DNA from: Malus domestica
Lineage: Eukaryota > Streptophyta > Magnoliopsida > Rosales > Rosaceae
Length of the DNA: 64,000 bases
Reading direction: 5' to 3'
Assembly: GCF_042453785.1 (NCBI RefSeq)
Contig: NC_091664.1
Location: forward strand, 1-64,000
A program made the translations under genes and the position numbers. A model generated the notes under the pieces. The model did no database searches. It saw only the letters and a list, made by a program, of their open reading frames with translations, and was not told the DNA's origin. Of the stretch, positions 32,556 to 44,143 are shown in pieces (within the stretch, counting starts at the first letter, position 1; each line of letters opens with the position of its first letter).

Positions 32556-33162
32556 CAACTAAAAAAAAATATATATATATATATATTTTTTTTTTATTAA
32601 TTAAATTTTGAATTATGATATAAAATAAAAATAAGAAATTGTACTAATGCAACAATATTTAACACATGGCAAGTTATGAATGGTATGGAACTGTCACTCA
32701 GCATTGTCCAGTGGCATGTCAAGCCCTAAACAAGTTTTTCTCCAATTTTAGGGAGCATTTATGATAAAAACCCAATTTTTTTTTTATACTCTATTATTTT
32801 TGGTAGAGATTTGCTTGACAATTGTTTGCTGTTCTTTTAGCATAGGAATATGGTCAGTCAGGCAATGAATATGAGGAATATGAGGACGATGAGGATGGTG
32901 AAGAGTATGATTCCAAAGTGTTTCACCGCCACTACATTTGCATGTTACAAATTTTCAGTTTGATTGAAATCCTCCATCTCATCACTCCCTTTTTCAGTAT
33001 CTAACTGGGCAATTTTCAAACTTTTTGTAATAATTTTTCAGTTCTAACAGGTAATTCTCCACTTAATTGTTTAATCTTTTAATTGCTACAAGCCTACAAG
33101 TATATTGTCTTTTGAACATTCTAATGTTTCTTATGACCATAGCCCCTAATTATTGTTAAAGG

Positions 33163-33360
33163 AAAGGGATCCTCTCCTGATTCCTTCTACCTAATTCTCC
33201 TCATCAAACAATCTGGGTCCTTAAAATTTGATCCAACGGCTAAAGTTATTATAACTTTTAGAGTGGGCCCCTGTTTTTAGCCGTTGGATCAAATTTCAAG
33301 AGCCTGGATTTTTTTATGAGGAGGATTAGGTGGAAGGAATTCGGAGAGGATCCCTTTCCA
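33163..33360. mobile_element. Foldback miniature element, GGATCAAAT family
   Basis: GGAAAGGGATCCTCTCCTGA, TTAAAATTTGATCCAACGGC and TAAAGTTATTATAACTTTTA are mirrored by TAGCCGTTGGATCAAATTTC and GGAGAGGATCCCTTTCC, making a nearly complete palindrome of about 200 bp. Confidence 0.75.
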
Positions 33361-33654
33361 TTGTTAAAAAAGTATTGTAGAGTCGTAGTTTTTCTATGAC
33401 TCCGGCTGAAATGAAGATGCTCCACAGTGGTCAAGATGGTAAAGGTTTACAAATATCTAATTTTATTCATATGTGTATTCTTTCTCATTTGCTTTTCTAC
33501 TCATACGAACTTAAACTTTAAACTAAACCAATTTTAAGGCTTTACAACATTTCAAGCACACTCTGGGAATTCTCCCTCAGTCTCTCATCCTTTCTTTTGA
33601 ATGTTTGATTTGTATTTTACTGTTATTAGGTTTTCCATTTTGGTTTTTGCCTCA

Positions 33655-33658
<4 letters not shown>

Positions 33659-33692
<34 letters not shown>
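33659..33692. repeat. (GA)n microsatellite
   Basis: An uninterrupted GA run of about 17 units. It creates false open frames on both strands. Confidence 0.95.
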
Positions 33693-33695
<3 letters not shown>

Positions 33696-33752
33696 TTCTT
33701 GCAAACAATCAATTGGTATGCAATTTGTGTGGGAATTTGCTTCATTCTTTCT

Positions 33753-36123
33753 TGACACACCCCAACCTGGGAAGGTCGAAGCATGTTGGCCATCACTGTG
33801 AGGTGACATAACCATAAATGTAGTGATGTGATAAAGTGGGTATATTTAAACCTAAAAGTGCCTATAACAAAAGAGTGCGCAGGTGAGCGGGATTGCAACC
33901 ATTTCACACATGATAGTAGAGCATAAGAATAGTATAATAATTAGGGTGAGGGTTATACCACTAAGGTATCCATCTACTAAGATCTTGCCAGAGTCCTCGT
34001 TTACACGCAAGCACAGCTACTAAACCTGGAAGGTGAGTGGGTCAGCAAAACAATGCTTATACAAAAACCTTTATTTTCGAATATACTAACCCCTCGCCGT
34101 AAAACAAGTATAGTTTCCTTAAAACATACTACATAAGTATGTAAACAATAATACAACAACATTAAAACCAGAAATATGCCAAGTCATGATATATCAAATG
34201 CCATAGTAATATAATCATGAATAATCAATTGCTCATCAATCTATGCTAACACACGAGTCAGAATTGCTTAAAGCAATTCTACTCGACAAGACTGGGTGTA
34301 ATCAATATACTCTAGTACTATGATCACGTGAAGACTGGTGCAAAAGCACATCACATACAAGTCGGATTGTCTAATGCAATCTACCCAACAGGACTGGCAG
34401 CTAACTTGGATCCAAGGTGAGCGAACGGTGCGATGTGAACATATAAGTGAAGGACTCGCCCTAACCCTGGGGCGAGTACTAACACCGGGGTGCAACAAGA
34501 TGAGCATGTATACAGGTAAATATGAATGTCATGACATTAATATCTCAACCATATAACAACATTTATCACAATTCATGTCACAATAATGATACTAGGCAGT
34601 ATAGGCGTAAAATGAAGTAAATACGCATTTATGGAAACTATAATATGTATAGGTATAAAAACAAATTGCCCACTCACAAATACATAGTCGAAACGAAGCC
34701 TCATAGCCTGGCTTAACTCCGTACGTCCCCGGAATATGTTCCTTATACGTGAAATTACTAATTAACTTAGTTTAATAGCAAATAAATGGAAACTTAAATA
34801 AAACCTTTGTAAATTACTCAAACATAGGTTTTAAATATACGAAATCGATCTACTTGATGTCACGGACCTAAACAAATTTTCAGAATAATTTTTTGTTTAC
34901 TCACGCGGCTCCCTCACGCGCACCCACGCGCCTTCTTCACGAAACCTGCGATTTTTGCAGTTTGCAGGCCTTACTTTCAGAGCTCCAAATGAGCTCATTT
35001 CTCAACCAAAATCAATGATTCAAAAACCAAAATAAATTTAGGAATGCAGGGAATAGATCTATGTCCATTTGGGGTCGTTTCATGGACAAATATTACCGGA
35101 AAAATGGCCTGAAAGTGGCCAAATGGTCACGGGTCTGAGTTTCCAGAAATCTGGGAAATTTTATCCCAAATTTGAAGGCAAATTTGTAGTTCGCTACCTA
35201 ACCATTTTCAGTGTTCTACTTATATATTTGAAGCTCGTAATGAGGGGAACAAGATCATACCATCATGATGTCAAAATATTGTCGGAACAGGCCGGAAAAG
35301 GGATATAAAAGTGACTCGATGGTCACGGTTCCGTCCATCCAAAAATCTGGGGGGAAATTCCATTTCATCCTTTTAGTCACCAACCCTACCAAGATAAGTT
35401 TAAAACCCTAAAATCATTTACAAACAACGAAGAAGAATGAAGAGAGGGTGCTCCTAAGGCTAACCTTGGTTATGAACTGGAGAAACACATCGGAGTAAGT
35501 CGAACTCGAAGTAGTTCTTTCTTGTGCACCCGAAGAGCTCCGTTCTCGAACGAGTGCTGGTAGTTAGGATAGTAATAGTGGTTCAGTGGCCTGAGGGATC
35601 GCTGGAGGGGTGAGGTGGTGACTGGTGTTGGTGCATGGCCTTTCGGCCTCTCTACTTGTGCAGAGAAAAGAGTAAGGTTTTGAGAGGGAGTGAAGAGGGA
35701 AATAGAGAGAATGAAGTCAGTTTTTTAACTTTTTTTTTATTTTTATTGGTGCCAAGGTTGAGGGAAAGGAGATGCCCCTTCCCATATCCTCCCCATGTCC
35801 TTCTTTTTGTACAATTTTTAATGTAAAAGATCTACTTCTTTACAGTGTTTCCGACACTGTTAATTTGTACGTGCATGTACAAAAGTACTCGTGATTATGT
35901 ACTTTAACGAAACATAACTTTTTCGTTATAGATCCATTTAGGGTCTAACTCGTGTCCATGCATTCGTAGCGACGACTACTAATTTAGTACGAAACCAATA
36001 AAATGAAATTGAAAGCCGAAAACCATGCCCACGTCACATTCCACTTTTGTCCAAAAGGGTATGACCGTCAAATTACACCAACAAAAAGAAAATTATAGTG
36101 AAAAGTAGGGACGGGTCGTCACA
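33753..36123 (-). mobile_element. Solo-LTR-like element, 2,371 bp
   Basis: The element starts TGACACACCCCAACC and ends ACGGGTCGTCACA; read on the minus strand it begins TGTGACGACCCGTCCC and ends GGGGTGTGTCA, with canonical TG...CA termini. Perfect 5-bp target duplications TTTCT lie at 33748-33752 and 36124-36128. No gag or pol sequence and no pair of internal direct repeats was seen, so it is read as a solo LTR. Related ends are at 290 and 28556. Confidence 0.8.
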
Positions 36124-36574
36124 TTTCTTTTGGTTAGTTTACGTTTTTGGTAATTAAACTTTTTGTTTTACTCTTTATCTTTTTCTTTTTTTTTTGTTAT
36201 GTACCTCTAATCCAAGCATTCGGCCTATTAATATTTTTGTAAATTTTAATTATGTTTATATGTGTTGGAAAGTGGATGCTACTTGCTATTGTTCATGGAC
36301 TTTAGGTAGGAACTTGTATTCAAAATGCCATGTTGTTTGACAATTGCATGAATAACATTTAAATCATTACTTCACGCAAAGTGAAAACGAAAAACATGAC
36401 AACTTTTTAGGACGTGCATGATAAATAAAAAGTTCCTCTTTGCACAATACATTTAAAATATATCTTGACAATTACAATGAAAAAAAAAACTAACACAATA
36501 CACATTTAGGGACGTGTAGCTTTTGTGATGCAAAAATGCCTCTCGCACGCACATTAGCGCGGAGAGGCTAGTAA

Positions 36575-37025
36575 ATTATAAAAGGCGAAGAAAGGTGTTG
36601 GAAAGAAAGAAAGAAATATCGAAGAATAAAAGCGAAAATTTTGAAGTCAAAACAAACTTGAGATAGTTTTTTATTATTTAAAATCTAGTTTTCTCTTTGT
36701 GCATCATTCTTGCACCATATAATTTCTCTGTATTCTAAGCACAAAACTGAGTTAAATTAGAAAAGAAAAAATAAGGACAGGCGAAGAAAGGTATTGGAAG
36801 GAGGGAAAGAAATATAGAGGAATCAATAAAAGCGATATTTAAAGTCAAAACAAACTTGAGATAGTTTTTTATTTTTTTAAATTTAGTTTTCTCTTTGTGC
36901 ATCATTCTTGCACCATGTAATTTCTCCATATTTCAAGCACAAAACTAAAATCTAAATGCTTACATGCTCATAACGTATTTAGTGTCCTCATATAACTTGT
37001 ATTTATTTTTTATTTTTATTTTAAG
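36575..37025. repeat. Two truncated tandem copies of part of block B
   Basis: GCGAAGAAAGGTGTTGGAAA to TGCACCATATAATTTCTC (36585-36728) and GCGAAGAAAGGTATTGGAAG to TTCTCCATATTTCAAGC (36781-36940) are repeats of the same block B segment in the same orientation, separated by about 50 bp. The second continues to 37025. Confidence 0.7.
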
Positions 37026-37027
37026 AA

Positions 37028-37939
37028 TGTGTTTGGACCCGAATTTACATTTTCGGCCTGTGCAATCGAGGCCATTGAGTAAGTATAGCTTCATGCCGTC
37101 GAATGAGAAATAGATGTAATTCATTTTGTTATTATTAAAGGATAATGTTATGATGTTTTATCATAATTATCTTTTAATAATAGTTTTTTTATGAATGAAG
37201 AGATATGTATTTCTAATTGGAAACATGTCAGCACAGTTCAAGTTGATATCCGGATGTGGGTATGCGGCACAGTTCAAAATGGATTTTAAAATTTATTTAG
37301 TTGGGATCAGGATACATGATGATGGCCTTGGGTGATGGATAAGACAAGGAGTCTAGGTAAGCTAGGCTATGATGATAAGAAGACTTTTATTTGGATAGGC
37401 TTTTATGGGGTTTAAAAAGTCACGAAAGCTGGAGGATATGCTTTGGCATTACACACGGATCAATTTCACAGAGTCGGAGTTGCAGTTGGACTTTACACAG
37501 TTATCCAGCCGTGCCAAGCAAGTACAAAATGCTATAAATACAAGATGCTCTGCGACAGAGAAGACCAGTCTCCAATTCAACACACAACTGCCCTGCGCAA
37601 ATTCTCTCAACAACGTTGAGATTTTTTCTTTTCTCTTTTCGCCGACACACCTCAGTTTGGATAAACAAGACTGTGAAGGCAACCGGTGATATCTTCAGTT
37701 GTCATAAACAGCACTGTCGCCGTAGAATCAGTCGAACTCGCAGCATCTTCAATTGGCATAAACAGCAAATCAGCCGAACTCGCAGCATCTTCAATTGGCA
37801 TAAACAGCACTGCGTCGAGGGCGACTGGTTATCTATCCAAGTCTCGGTTGAGAAGGATTTCCGAATCCTTATTGGTCGAGGTCATTTTATCAGCCTTCTC
37901 GGCGAAGTGAGGTGTTACAGTTTATTGGGGCTCAACACA
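37028..37939 (+). mobile_element. Probable LTR fragment with promoter-like core
   Basis: It starts TGTTTGGACCCGAATTT and ends GGGGCTCAACACA, giving short imperfect inverted termini. CTATAAATACAAG at about 37533 looks like a TATA box and is followed by a C/T-rich leader. It interrupts block B at AAGAATG and is followed by block C. No target duplication was found, and a 42-bp motif (GAACTCGCAGCATCTTCAAT...) is repeated at 37735-37810. Confidence 0.45.
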
Positions 37940-37954
37940 TTGCACACCGAAAAT

Positions 37955-38755
37955 CTCGGTATTAGTTGGAGTGGAGTTAGGATATTTAAACTCTTCTATT
38001 CTTAGTGATGTGGACGATGTGGGATATTTCAACAGATCACTACTTAGTTTAGTTTGTTTTTGGTTTACGGTTGTAAAGTAGGGAAAGGGCTTTAGTTAAT
38101 TGGATTTGAAAGCGAGTTTAATCAATTTCAGTTTTACGTACTTTTTAAAATATAATTTAGGTGATTCCTATAATGTAGATAATATGAATGGACCATATAG
38201 TTGTCACATTGCTTATGCTTCAATCAATTTACTCATCTTAAGATTACAACGAAGAGAGGTGTGGTACGCATAAAAAAAGTGTGCATTAATTATTCCTCAA
38301 ACTATATCTTAGGTCCATCACATATCAATCTCATTGTGTACCCATTTTATAAAAGGAAAACTAATGAAAATGGCTTAAAATTTTTGAGTTTTAACAAAAA
38401 AGACAAAACAAATGGTAAAGTGAATAGTACCAGGATTGACTTTTTAGTGTAAAAATATGATTTTTTTTGTTAAAGTAAACAGTTCCGGAAGCTTTTTGTT
38501 AAAATTCCCTTTTATAAATTCAAACTTGATAGGTCAACAGGAAATTCACCACTGTTGTAGAGACATCGACAGAGAATAGTGCTGCTCATCTCTAGCTGCT
38601 TTTGCTTATGCTGAAGAGTGTGTGTCTTTTTTCATTCTATTTATTTATTTATTTATTTATTAGGAGGGTGGGTAGGACATAATTTCATGTCACATTATTC
38701 CTCAGTTATAATTTAATGATGGTCTCAAAGCTTTAATAAAAAGTAATACGTGACG
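37955..38755. repeat. Block C copy 2 plus start of block D
   Basis: Block C sequence (CTCGGTATTAGTTGGAGTGG onward) is followed by the start of block D to GTAATACGTGA at 38755. The sequence then switches abruptly to block B (CGATGGGATCCACTATC). It holds the miniature element 38354-38509. Confidence 0.8.
38354..38509. mobile_element. MULE-type miniature element with 9-bp target duplication
   Basis: The paralogous empty sites at about 9115 and 39787 read CATTTTATAAATTCAAAC. Here TTTTATAAA occurs at 38345-38353 and again at 38510-38518, around a 156-bp insertion starting AGGAAAACTAATG and ending GTTAAAATTCCC. A 9-bp duplication and GGAAAA-type termini fit the Mutator-like superfamily. There is no coding content. 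Confidence 0.88.
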
Positions 38756-39215
38756 ATGGGATCCACTATCATCCTAGTTGGAAATCAAAATGCCCTCTCA
38801 CCTCAAATTTTCAAAAACAAGTAGTGGATAGACTAGAGCAGTGACTCGTTAATTGTATTCGTCCAAATCTTCATTGAGAGTCTTTTGTTTCAAGCTGATT
38901 TCTAACTCGTCCAGAATAATAAAAAGAACAATCTAGCTAATTTATTTCTTCGTATATTTAGGGCTTATTTAGTGCAGGTTATAATCCTCCTCATCACTGT
39001 CAGTGAGTCACCTTGGTTTTAAAACCCAACTGCAAATTGACCTCTCTCATAACTCAGAAAACGATAGAAATTGAATTATTTGCAGGGTGTACCAAGGTGG
39101 GTATATATTCGATCGCATATTTTATTTATTTATTTTTTGGTTGATTGATGGAAGCATTTTTTTTCCGTCTCTTTTATTTATATTAATACCACCATACATA
39201 TAACACATCAGAATT
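38755..39215. repeat. Block B partial copy (tandem duplication)
   Basis: It matches 8028-8500 and 29518-29990 from CGATGGGATCCAC to the GAATTTGAACCCAGAAC before the foldback element. Together with the following block C copy it makes a second tandem B-C unit. Confidence 0.75.
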
Positions 39216-39221
39216 TGAACC

Positions 39222-39365
39222 CAGAACTCAATCCTCTTCAGATCTCTAAAAACTGAGTTTAAGGATCAAATGATCTGGACTGTTGAAATTTGATCCAACG
39301 GCTACAAACAGATGCCCCTCTAAAAGTTATAATAATTGTAGTCGTTGAATCAAATTTCAACAATT
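39222..39365. mobile_element. Foldback miniature element, GGATCAAAT family (partial)
   Basis: AACTGAGTTTAAGGATCAAA, TGAAATTTGATCCAACGGC and GTAGTCGTTGAATCAAATTT correspond to the copy at 8510-8690, with the same missing right arm. It was copied with blocks B and C, not inserted anew. Confidence 0.6.
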
Positions 39366-39929
39366 CGTCAGGTGTGAGGTTTTATCACCAAAAACCTCGG
39401 TATTAGTTGGAGTGGAGTTAGGATATTTAAACTCTTCTTTTCTTAGTGATATGGACGATGTGAGATATTTCAACAAATCACTACTTAATTTAGTTTGTTT
39501 TTGGCTTACGGTTGTAAAGTAGGGATAGGGATTTAGTTAATTGGATTTGAAAGCGAGTTTAATCAATTTCAGATTTATGTACTTTTTAAAATAAAATTTA
39601 GGTGATTCCTATAATGTAGATAATATGAATGGACCATATAATTGTCACACTGCCTATGGTTCAATCAATTTACTCATTTTAAAATTACAACGAAGAGAGG
39701 TGTGGTACGTGTAAAAAAAGTGTGCATTAATTATTCCTCCAACTATATCTTAGGTCCATCACATATCAATCTTATCGTGTACCCCATTTTATAAATTCAA
39801 ACTTGTTAGGTCAACAGGAAATTCATCACTAATGTAGAGACGTCAACAGAGAATAGTACTGCTCATCTCTAGCTGCTTTTGCTTATGCTGAAGAGTGTGT
39901 TATTTATTTATTAGGAGCGTAGGTAGGAC
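39366..39929. repeat. Duplicated block C, copy 3
   Basis: It matches 8690-9270 and 37955-38660 and lacks the 156-bp miniature element at 38354. It ends at the left target duplication of the hAT-like element. Confidence 0.75.
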
Positions 39930-40785
39930 CAGGGGCGGAGCCACAGTGGGGTCAATGGGGTCGCACGACCCCTTGGAAGCCATGGAAATAACCTTAGAGG
40001 TCCCTTGGAGCTGCTGGTGCGACCCCTTGGAGCTGATGGTGCGACCTCTTGGAGCTGCACACCACGTGTTCAATGAAATGTCTGAAAGAAGAAAAAGACT
40101 TCGGTTGCAGGTTGAAAAAGAAGGAAGGGCGCGCGCGCGAGAAGAAAAAGACTTCGGTTACAGGTTCTGTGTAGAGTTTCGTTGTGTGCACCTCGTTAGT
40201 TTCATTACGAAGCTTTTACTCCTTTTTTTTCATGTCCATCTGAGCCTTTTGTTCTTCTGAGTTGAGGGTTTTAATCAAAGTGTAAATCTTCATCAGATTT
40301 GATCTTAATTTTCTTTTTATTTTACCATTGTGGAGCTTTTAAGTAGTGGTATGAGAAATTAGGAGGTTGGGTTTACAGGATTGGAAGGTTCATCAACATG
40401 GTTTACTGTAGGTGGGAAAGACGATGAAGAAAGGAAGACGACCTGCGTTTTTTTTTTTTTTATCTTCCTTCATTTTTTTTTTGTTGGTGCACGCATTATT
40501 CTTTTTTTTTAAAATTCTTTTTTAGTATTCTCCTTTTTTTTCATTTTAACACCAATTATTTTGTTAAAAATTATTAAAAAAATTTATTATTGTTCCATGC
40601 ATAGATTAATCCGACACTGCACCAAACGCCCGACTAATTTAGTCAGTACTATCCGACGACTATTTATCCTATCCGACTGAAATAGTCAGTACAGTCCGAA
40701 GTACCAAACGAGGCTAAAAAAAATTTCACGCTGCGCACGCTATCCTTATTGACCCCCCAAACATTATTTCCTGGATCCGCCACTG
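39930..40785. mobile_element. hAT-like element, 856 bp, 8-bp target duplication
   Basis: The ends CAGGGGCGGAGCCAC and GGATCCGCCACTG are inverted repeats (CAGxGGCGGAxCC). GGTAGGAC lies at 39922-39929 and 40786-40793, an exact 8-bp duplication, while the paralogous site at about 9480 is uninterrupted. Both traits fit the hAT superfamily. No transposase is present. Bases 40610-40715 (CCAAACGCCCGACTAATTTA ... CCGAAGTACCAAACGAGGCT) look like the end of another, PIF/Harbinger-type element nested or captured inside. Confidence 0.88.
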
Positions 40786-41129
40786 GGTAGGACATTATTT
40801 TCATGTCACATTATTCCTCAGTTATAATTTAATGATGGTCTCAAAGCTTTAATAAAAAGTATTACGTGAGAGATTATCATGGTTGATATTTTTCACTTTT
40901 AAAATATATTAATAAAAAATAAAAACACACGTACAATGTAAGCGAGATGAAAACACAATGCCACCCCTCGAGCTCAATTATTATTCTTACATATTTTCTC
41001 AACTTTTTAAGCAGTTGCCTACTCTGATTCAAACCCTCAAACATATGGCAAGCCCTAGAGTTCAATCATTTGCACACCAAACCCTAACTACCGCCCATGC
41101 CAAACCCTAACTACCACCCATGCCCTAAC

Positions 41130-43637
41130 TCATTCAAGCTCATTACCAAACAGCAGATCATTTTTCCTCAACTCAGATTTGACCCCAAACACTTCTTTCT
41201 CTGGCAGAATAACACTCACCACTCTTCCTCCATCACCAAACTCTTTAGCCCCAGCAGGCAGCAACAAAACAGCTCCTTCATCACCAACACCTTGTATGTT
41301 ATAATGCACGCAAACCGGCTTATGTCCCTTCACTTCCAACCCATAAAAATCAACATCTTCCCAGTTCACAAACGTCAAGTTGGCTCCATACACAACAAAA
41401 TCAGCTACTCCATTCTCATTCTCTATGGCCTCTTCGATTCGTGTTTTCTCGTTCTGGCCGGCTTGCTTGGCTAGCAAGTTTGCTAGTTCTTTTGGATCCA
41501 TATCCGAAACCCTAAAATCTGCCTCAACTGTGCTTATAGTCTGACTGTTGCTGCATTCACCTTCTGTTCTCCTATTTGTATCATTTTTGCAAATTGTCAC
41601 CAATTTTGGTTGTGGCCCTTCTCTAACTGTGGCTATGCATTTCCAAATTAGGGCACAAATAAGTTCAAAAATTGGAATTTGGTCACTTTGAATTGGACCT
41701 AATATCTTGACTTGCAAGTTGTTTAGCTGCGTGGCAGTTACAGGGAACGAGAATGTTTCCATCTTGCAATTATTGGGACTTATCCAATAGTCACCAACCG
41801 AGTCCACGTGTCTGATGGAGAGTGGTGGTGGTGATGGATTTTTTGCAAGTTTTTGTTGAACATTTGTGTTCGGATTTGCATAATTTGGTAGCTTGCTGAT
41901 CTCCAGACCAGACATGACTTGCCCTAAGCCGTTGATGAAATCTGATGCTGCAAATGCATCTCCGAGGACATGAGACCAGCTGAGGCCTAGTGATATTCCT
42001 CCACATTTGAAATAAGTAACCTGCAGAAAATAAAGCATTATACCTAAAAATATTGTTTTAAAAATTTCCACTTAGCGCCATTTAGACTCTAGACGGATGG
42101 TTATCGTCCTGATTAATCCCTAAACGTTTGAATATTAAGAAAAGACGGCTAGACTTGCTTAGGCGTCCGCCTAGCCTGCCTAAGCACTTGCCTAGACTGC
42201 TTAGACCCGCTTAGGCACCCACTTAGATCACAACTCTCACCTAAACAGAAAATCGACAACTTTCATTTTGCATTTTATTTTTTTCAATAAAATATAAGAG
42301 ACTTGTCGAATAACTGATCATACACTCATTATAGCTTGTTCCTCGTATTTTTAATATGTTCTAATACTTTATAATCTATATATTATTTTATTGTAATTTA
42401 TGTATCCCAATACAATTATGTATTTTTTAAATATAAAAAATACTTATATGATATATGATAAAACATACTTGCCTAGATCCCGTCTAATTGCCTAGATGCT
42501 AGATCCCTAAATACTAGATCCAACCTCCCGCTCGACTAGCGTCCTTTCAAACCTTGTCTAAAAATACCAAAAGGTTGGTTTGTCCCTTAGCTTTTAAGAG
42601 TGTTGCATGCTAAGTCATCATAAGCCAATCAATCAAATTTAATGCCCAATATTAATGACTATTAGATTGGGAACATCAGCGTCTCTTAGAACTTGCCTAA
42701 AAATATCATTTGAATTAATTATATTTTTAAATTTAGTTCATTATTTAATACACTAATTAATTAAATGATGGTTGTGGTATATGAGGAGTCTTTCTCCTTT
42801 CTTTTCTTGGGTTTTGCAAACTATTCAAATGATGTGGGGTTTTGCAAATTTTTCAAATGATGTGGCTGTCCACATCAGATGTCACCTAAGGTGGTATAAA
42901 AATATTGTATGAATTGCATTACTTATATAAATTTGTAATGTTAAGTTATAACTCATTATGTCTTGTCCTTCAGGTTAAACGGCCGAATTTTTTTTTCTTT
43001 TATTTTTCGCAACATTTTTTCGCAAAATTTGTAACGAGTTTGATGTTAAGCTAAAAATAGCACGAATGATAAAACTAATCTGCTCTCAAATACTTCAATC
43101 ACAATAATCATATAGAAAAAGGGAAGTAACTTTTTTTCTCAACTTGTAACAAATTACTGCCAACTTTTTAAGGTCTGGATATTCTTTGATTTAAAAAATA
43201 AAAAAAATTACCTGGAAGAGAACAACTGGAGAGAAGAATAGTTCAGGGCCAATGATTTGGTTAGAAGCAAGCAGCTTCTGAAGAGAGCAGTCCAACCCTA
43301 GCCATTCATCGAGGGTTTTATCACACTGCGCTTCAAGATACCTCACACCGCAATCGTTACACTTCAGATAGGGCCGGCCGGATTCGGATCTCCGAAACCG
43401 GCCGCATGTCCGGTAGCTGACACATAACCATGTGAACATAGCTTCCTTTATGCGGTTAGTGGTCATGCCTTGGGCCGCCTGGCTATCAAAGAAGTAGACT
43501 CCTCTAAGGTAGTGAAGCTTCATAGCCAAGTCCATGCCACTCGGGTTATGAACCACGTCCGAACCGGTAACCCTGGCTGGCCCGACCGATGAAAGCTTAA
43601 TGCCATAGACCAAATTTTCTTGACTGGCTAAGACCAT
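41130..43637 (-). CDS. CER26: CER26-like protein (CER2 clade, BAHD fold), copy 2
   Basis: Exons 43212-43637 and 41130-42020 (minus) join in phase 0 at the same place as copy 1 (CTTCCAG/GTAATT; TTCTGCAG/GTTACT), giving 438 residues. HVLGD (HXXXD, 159-163) is kept and the DFGWG region is again replaced by NWEDVDFYGLEVKGHKPV. Copy 2 has three extra residues (ECS in RTEGECSNSQ) and about 15 substitutions, for example R/Q near 95, EISKLPNYANPN for EPSRLPNYAKPN, and AKEFGDGGRVVSV for AKELGDGGRVVTV. No stop, frameshift or splice-site loss is seen, so both copies look functional. The intron is 1,191 bp against 1,720 in copy 1. The inferred role is the same (very-long-chain acyl elongation for wax). 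Which copy is expressed in the epidermis cannot be told from sequence. Confidence 0.9.
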
Positions 43638-43705
43638 GGTGGTAGAGAAATGAGAGGGTGTTTGAGTGTTTAGGTTGGTGCCTAAGATTATGGTGTAGTT
43701 TGTAA

Positions 43706-43713
43706 ATATATAT
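43706..43713 (-). promoter_or_regulatory. Putative TATA box of CER26-like 2
   Basis: ATATATAT lies about 70 bp upstream of the ATG at 43637, in the same position as in copy 1. The upstream region differs by a deletion of about 240 bp relative to 13070-13270. Confidence 0.45.
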
Positions 43714-43974
43714 GTGCAGGTGAGTAGTTGAGAAAGTTAAATGAGTGGTTGAGACAGTTATGACCCCTATTGCAGATGAACTGTCAATTGGTTGGTTCAG
43801 AAGAACAGTTAAGCGGCCTTCATTAAATTTCATCGGCCCAAACCTAGAAATAGAGCAAAAATAGTTGTATTTTCGTGTAATAAAATGCCATATTTAAAGG
43901 GTAATGCTTCTTATTCCATTATCAAGTCCTTGTTCTAAATTATGATCGCAAACCTCTAATATCACTGTACAAAA

Positions 43975-44143
43975 AGAACACTACTTGGCTGCTACAAGTT
44001 CTGCAAGTAGTGGCTCTTGCTTCTATCCAATTATAGATAAACACGTATCCAGTTTGTGTTTACAATTTCAATTATTTTAGACACATGTTCATTTGTGATT
44101 GAGTAGAAGCAGGAGCTATTGTTGAATAGCCAAGTAGTGTTCT
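43975..44143. mobile_element. Miniature element, AGAACACTACTTGGCT termini (copy 2)
   Basis: This is the same element, at the same position relative to the CER26-like gene, as 13456-13624, carried along by the duplication. Termini are intact 16-bp inverted repeats. Confidence 0.75.

Larger units (their letters stand above)
30712..32755. mobile_element. TIR element of about 2 kb
   Basis: The left end (GGAGAAAAACTTGTG, CTTGACATGCCACTGGA, CATAACTTGCCATGTGTTAA) is inverted at the right end (TTAACACATGGCAAGTTATG, TCCAGTGGCATGTCAAG, CAAGTTTTTCTCC), giving imperfect repeats of about 90 bp. The interior is AT-rich with GGGTACATT/AATGTACCC motifs. Bases 32270-32480 are less AT-rich and have a short open frame (with AELPPPLAIPPSPIPGNPLR) that may be a captured exon but was not recognised. 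No transposase was seen. Confidence 0.6.

Noticed and set aside
33585-33907. Overlapping short frames with Arg-Glu or Leu-Ser repeats
   Set aside because: They are produced by the GA microsatellite at 33659-33692.
37405-38005. Frames of 94 and 129 codons with repeated RTRSIFNWHKQ
   Set aside because: The repetition comes from a 42-bp tandem motif inside a probable LTR fragment, and the frames overlap in several registers.
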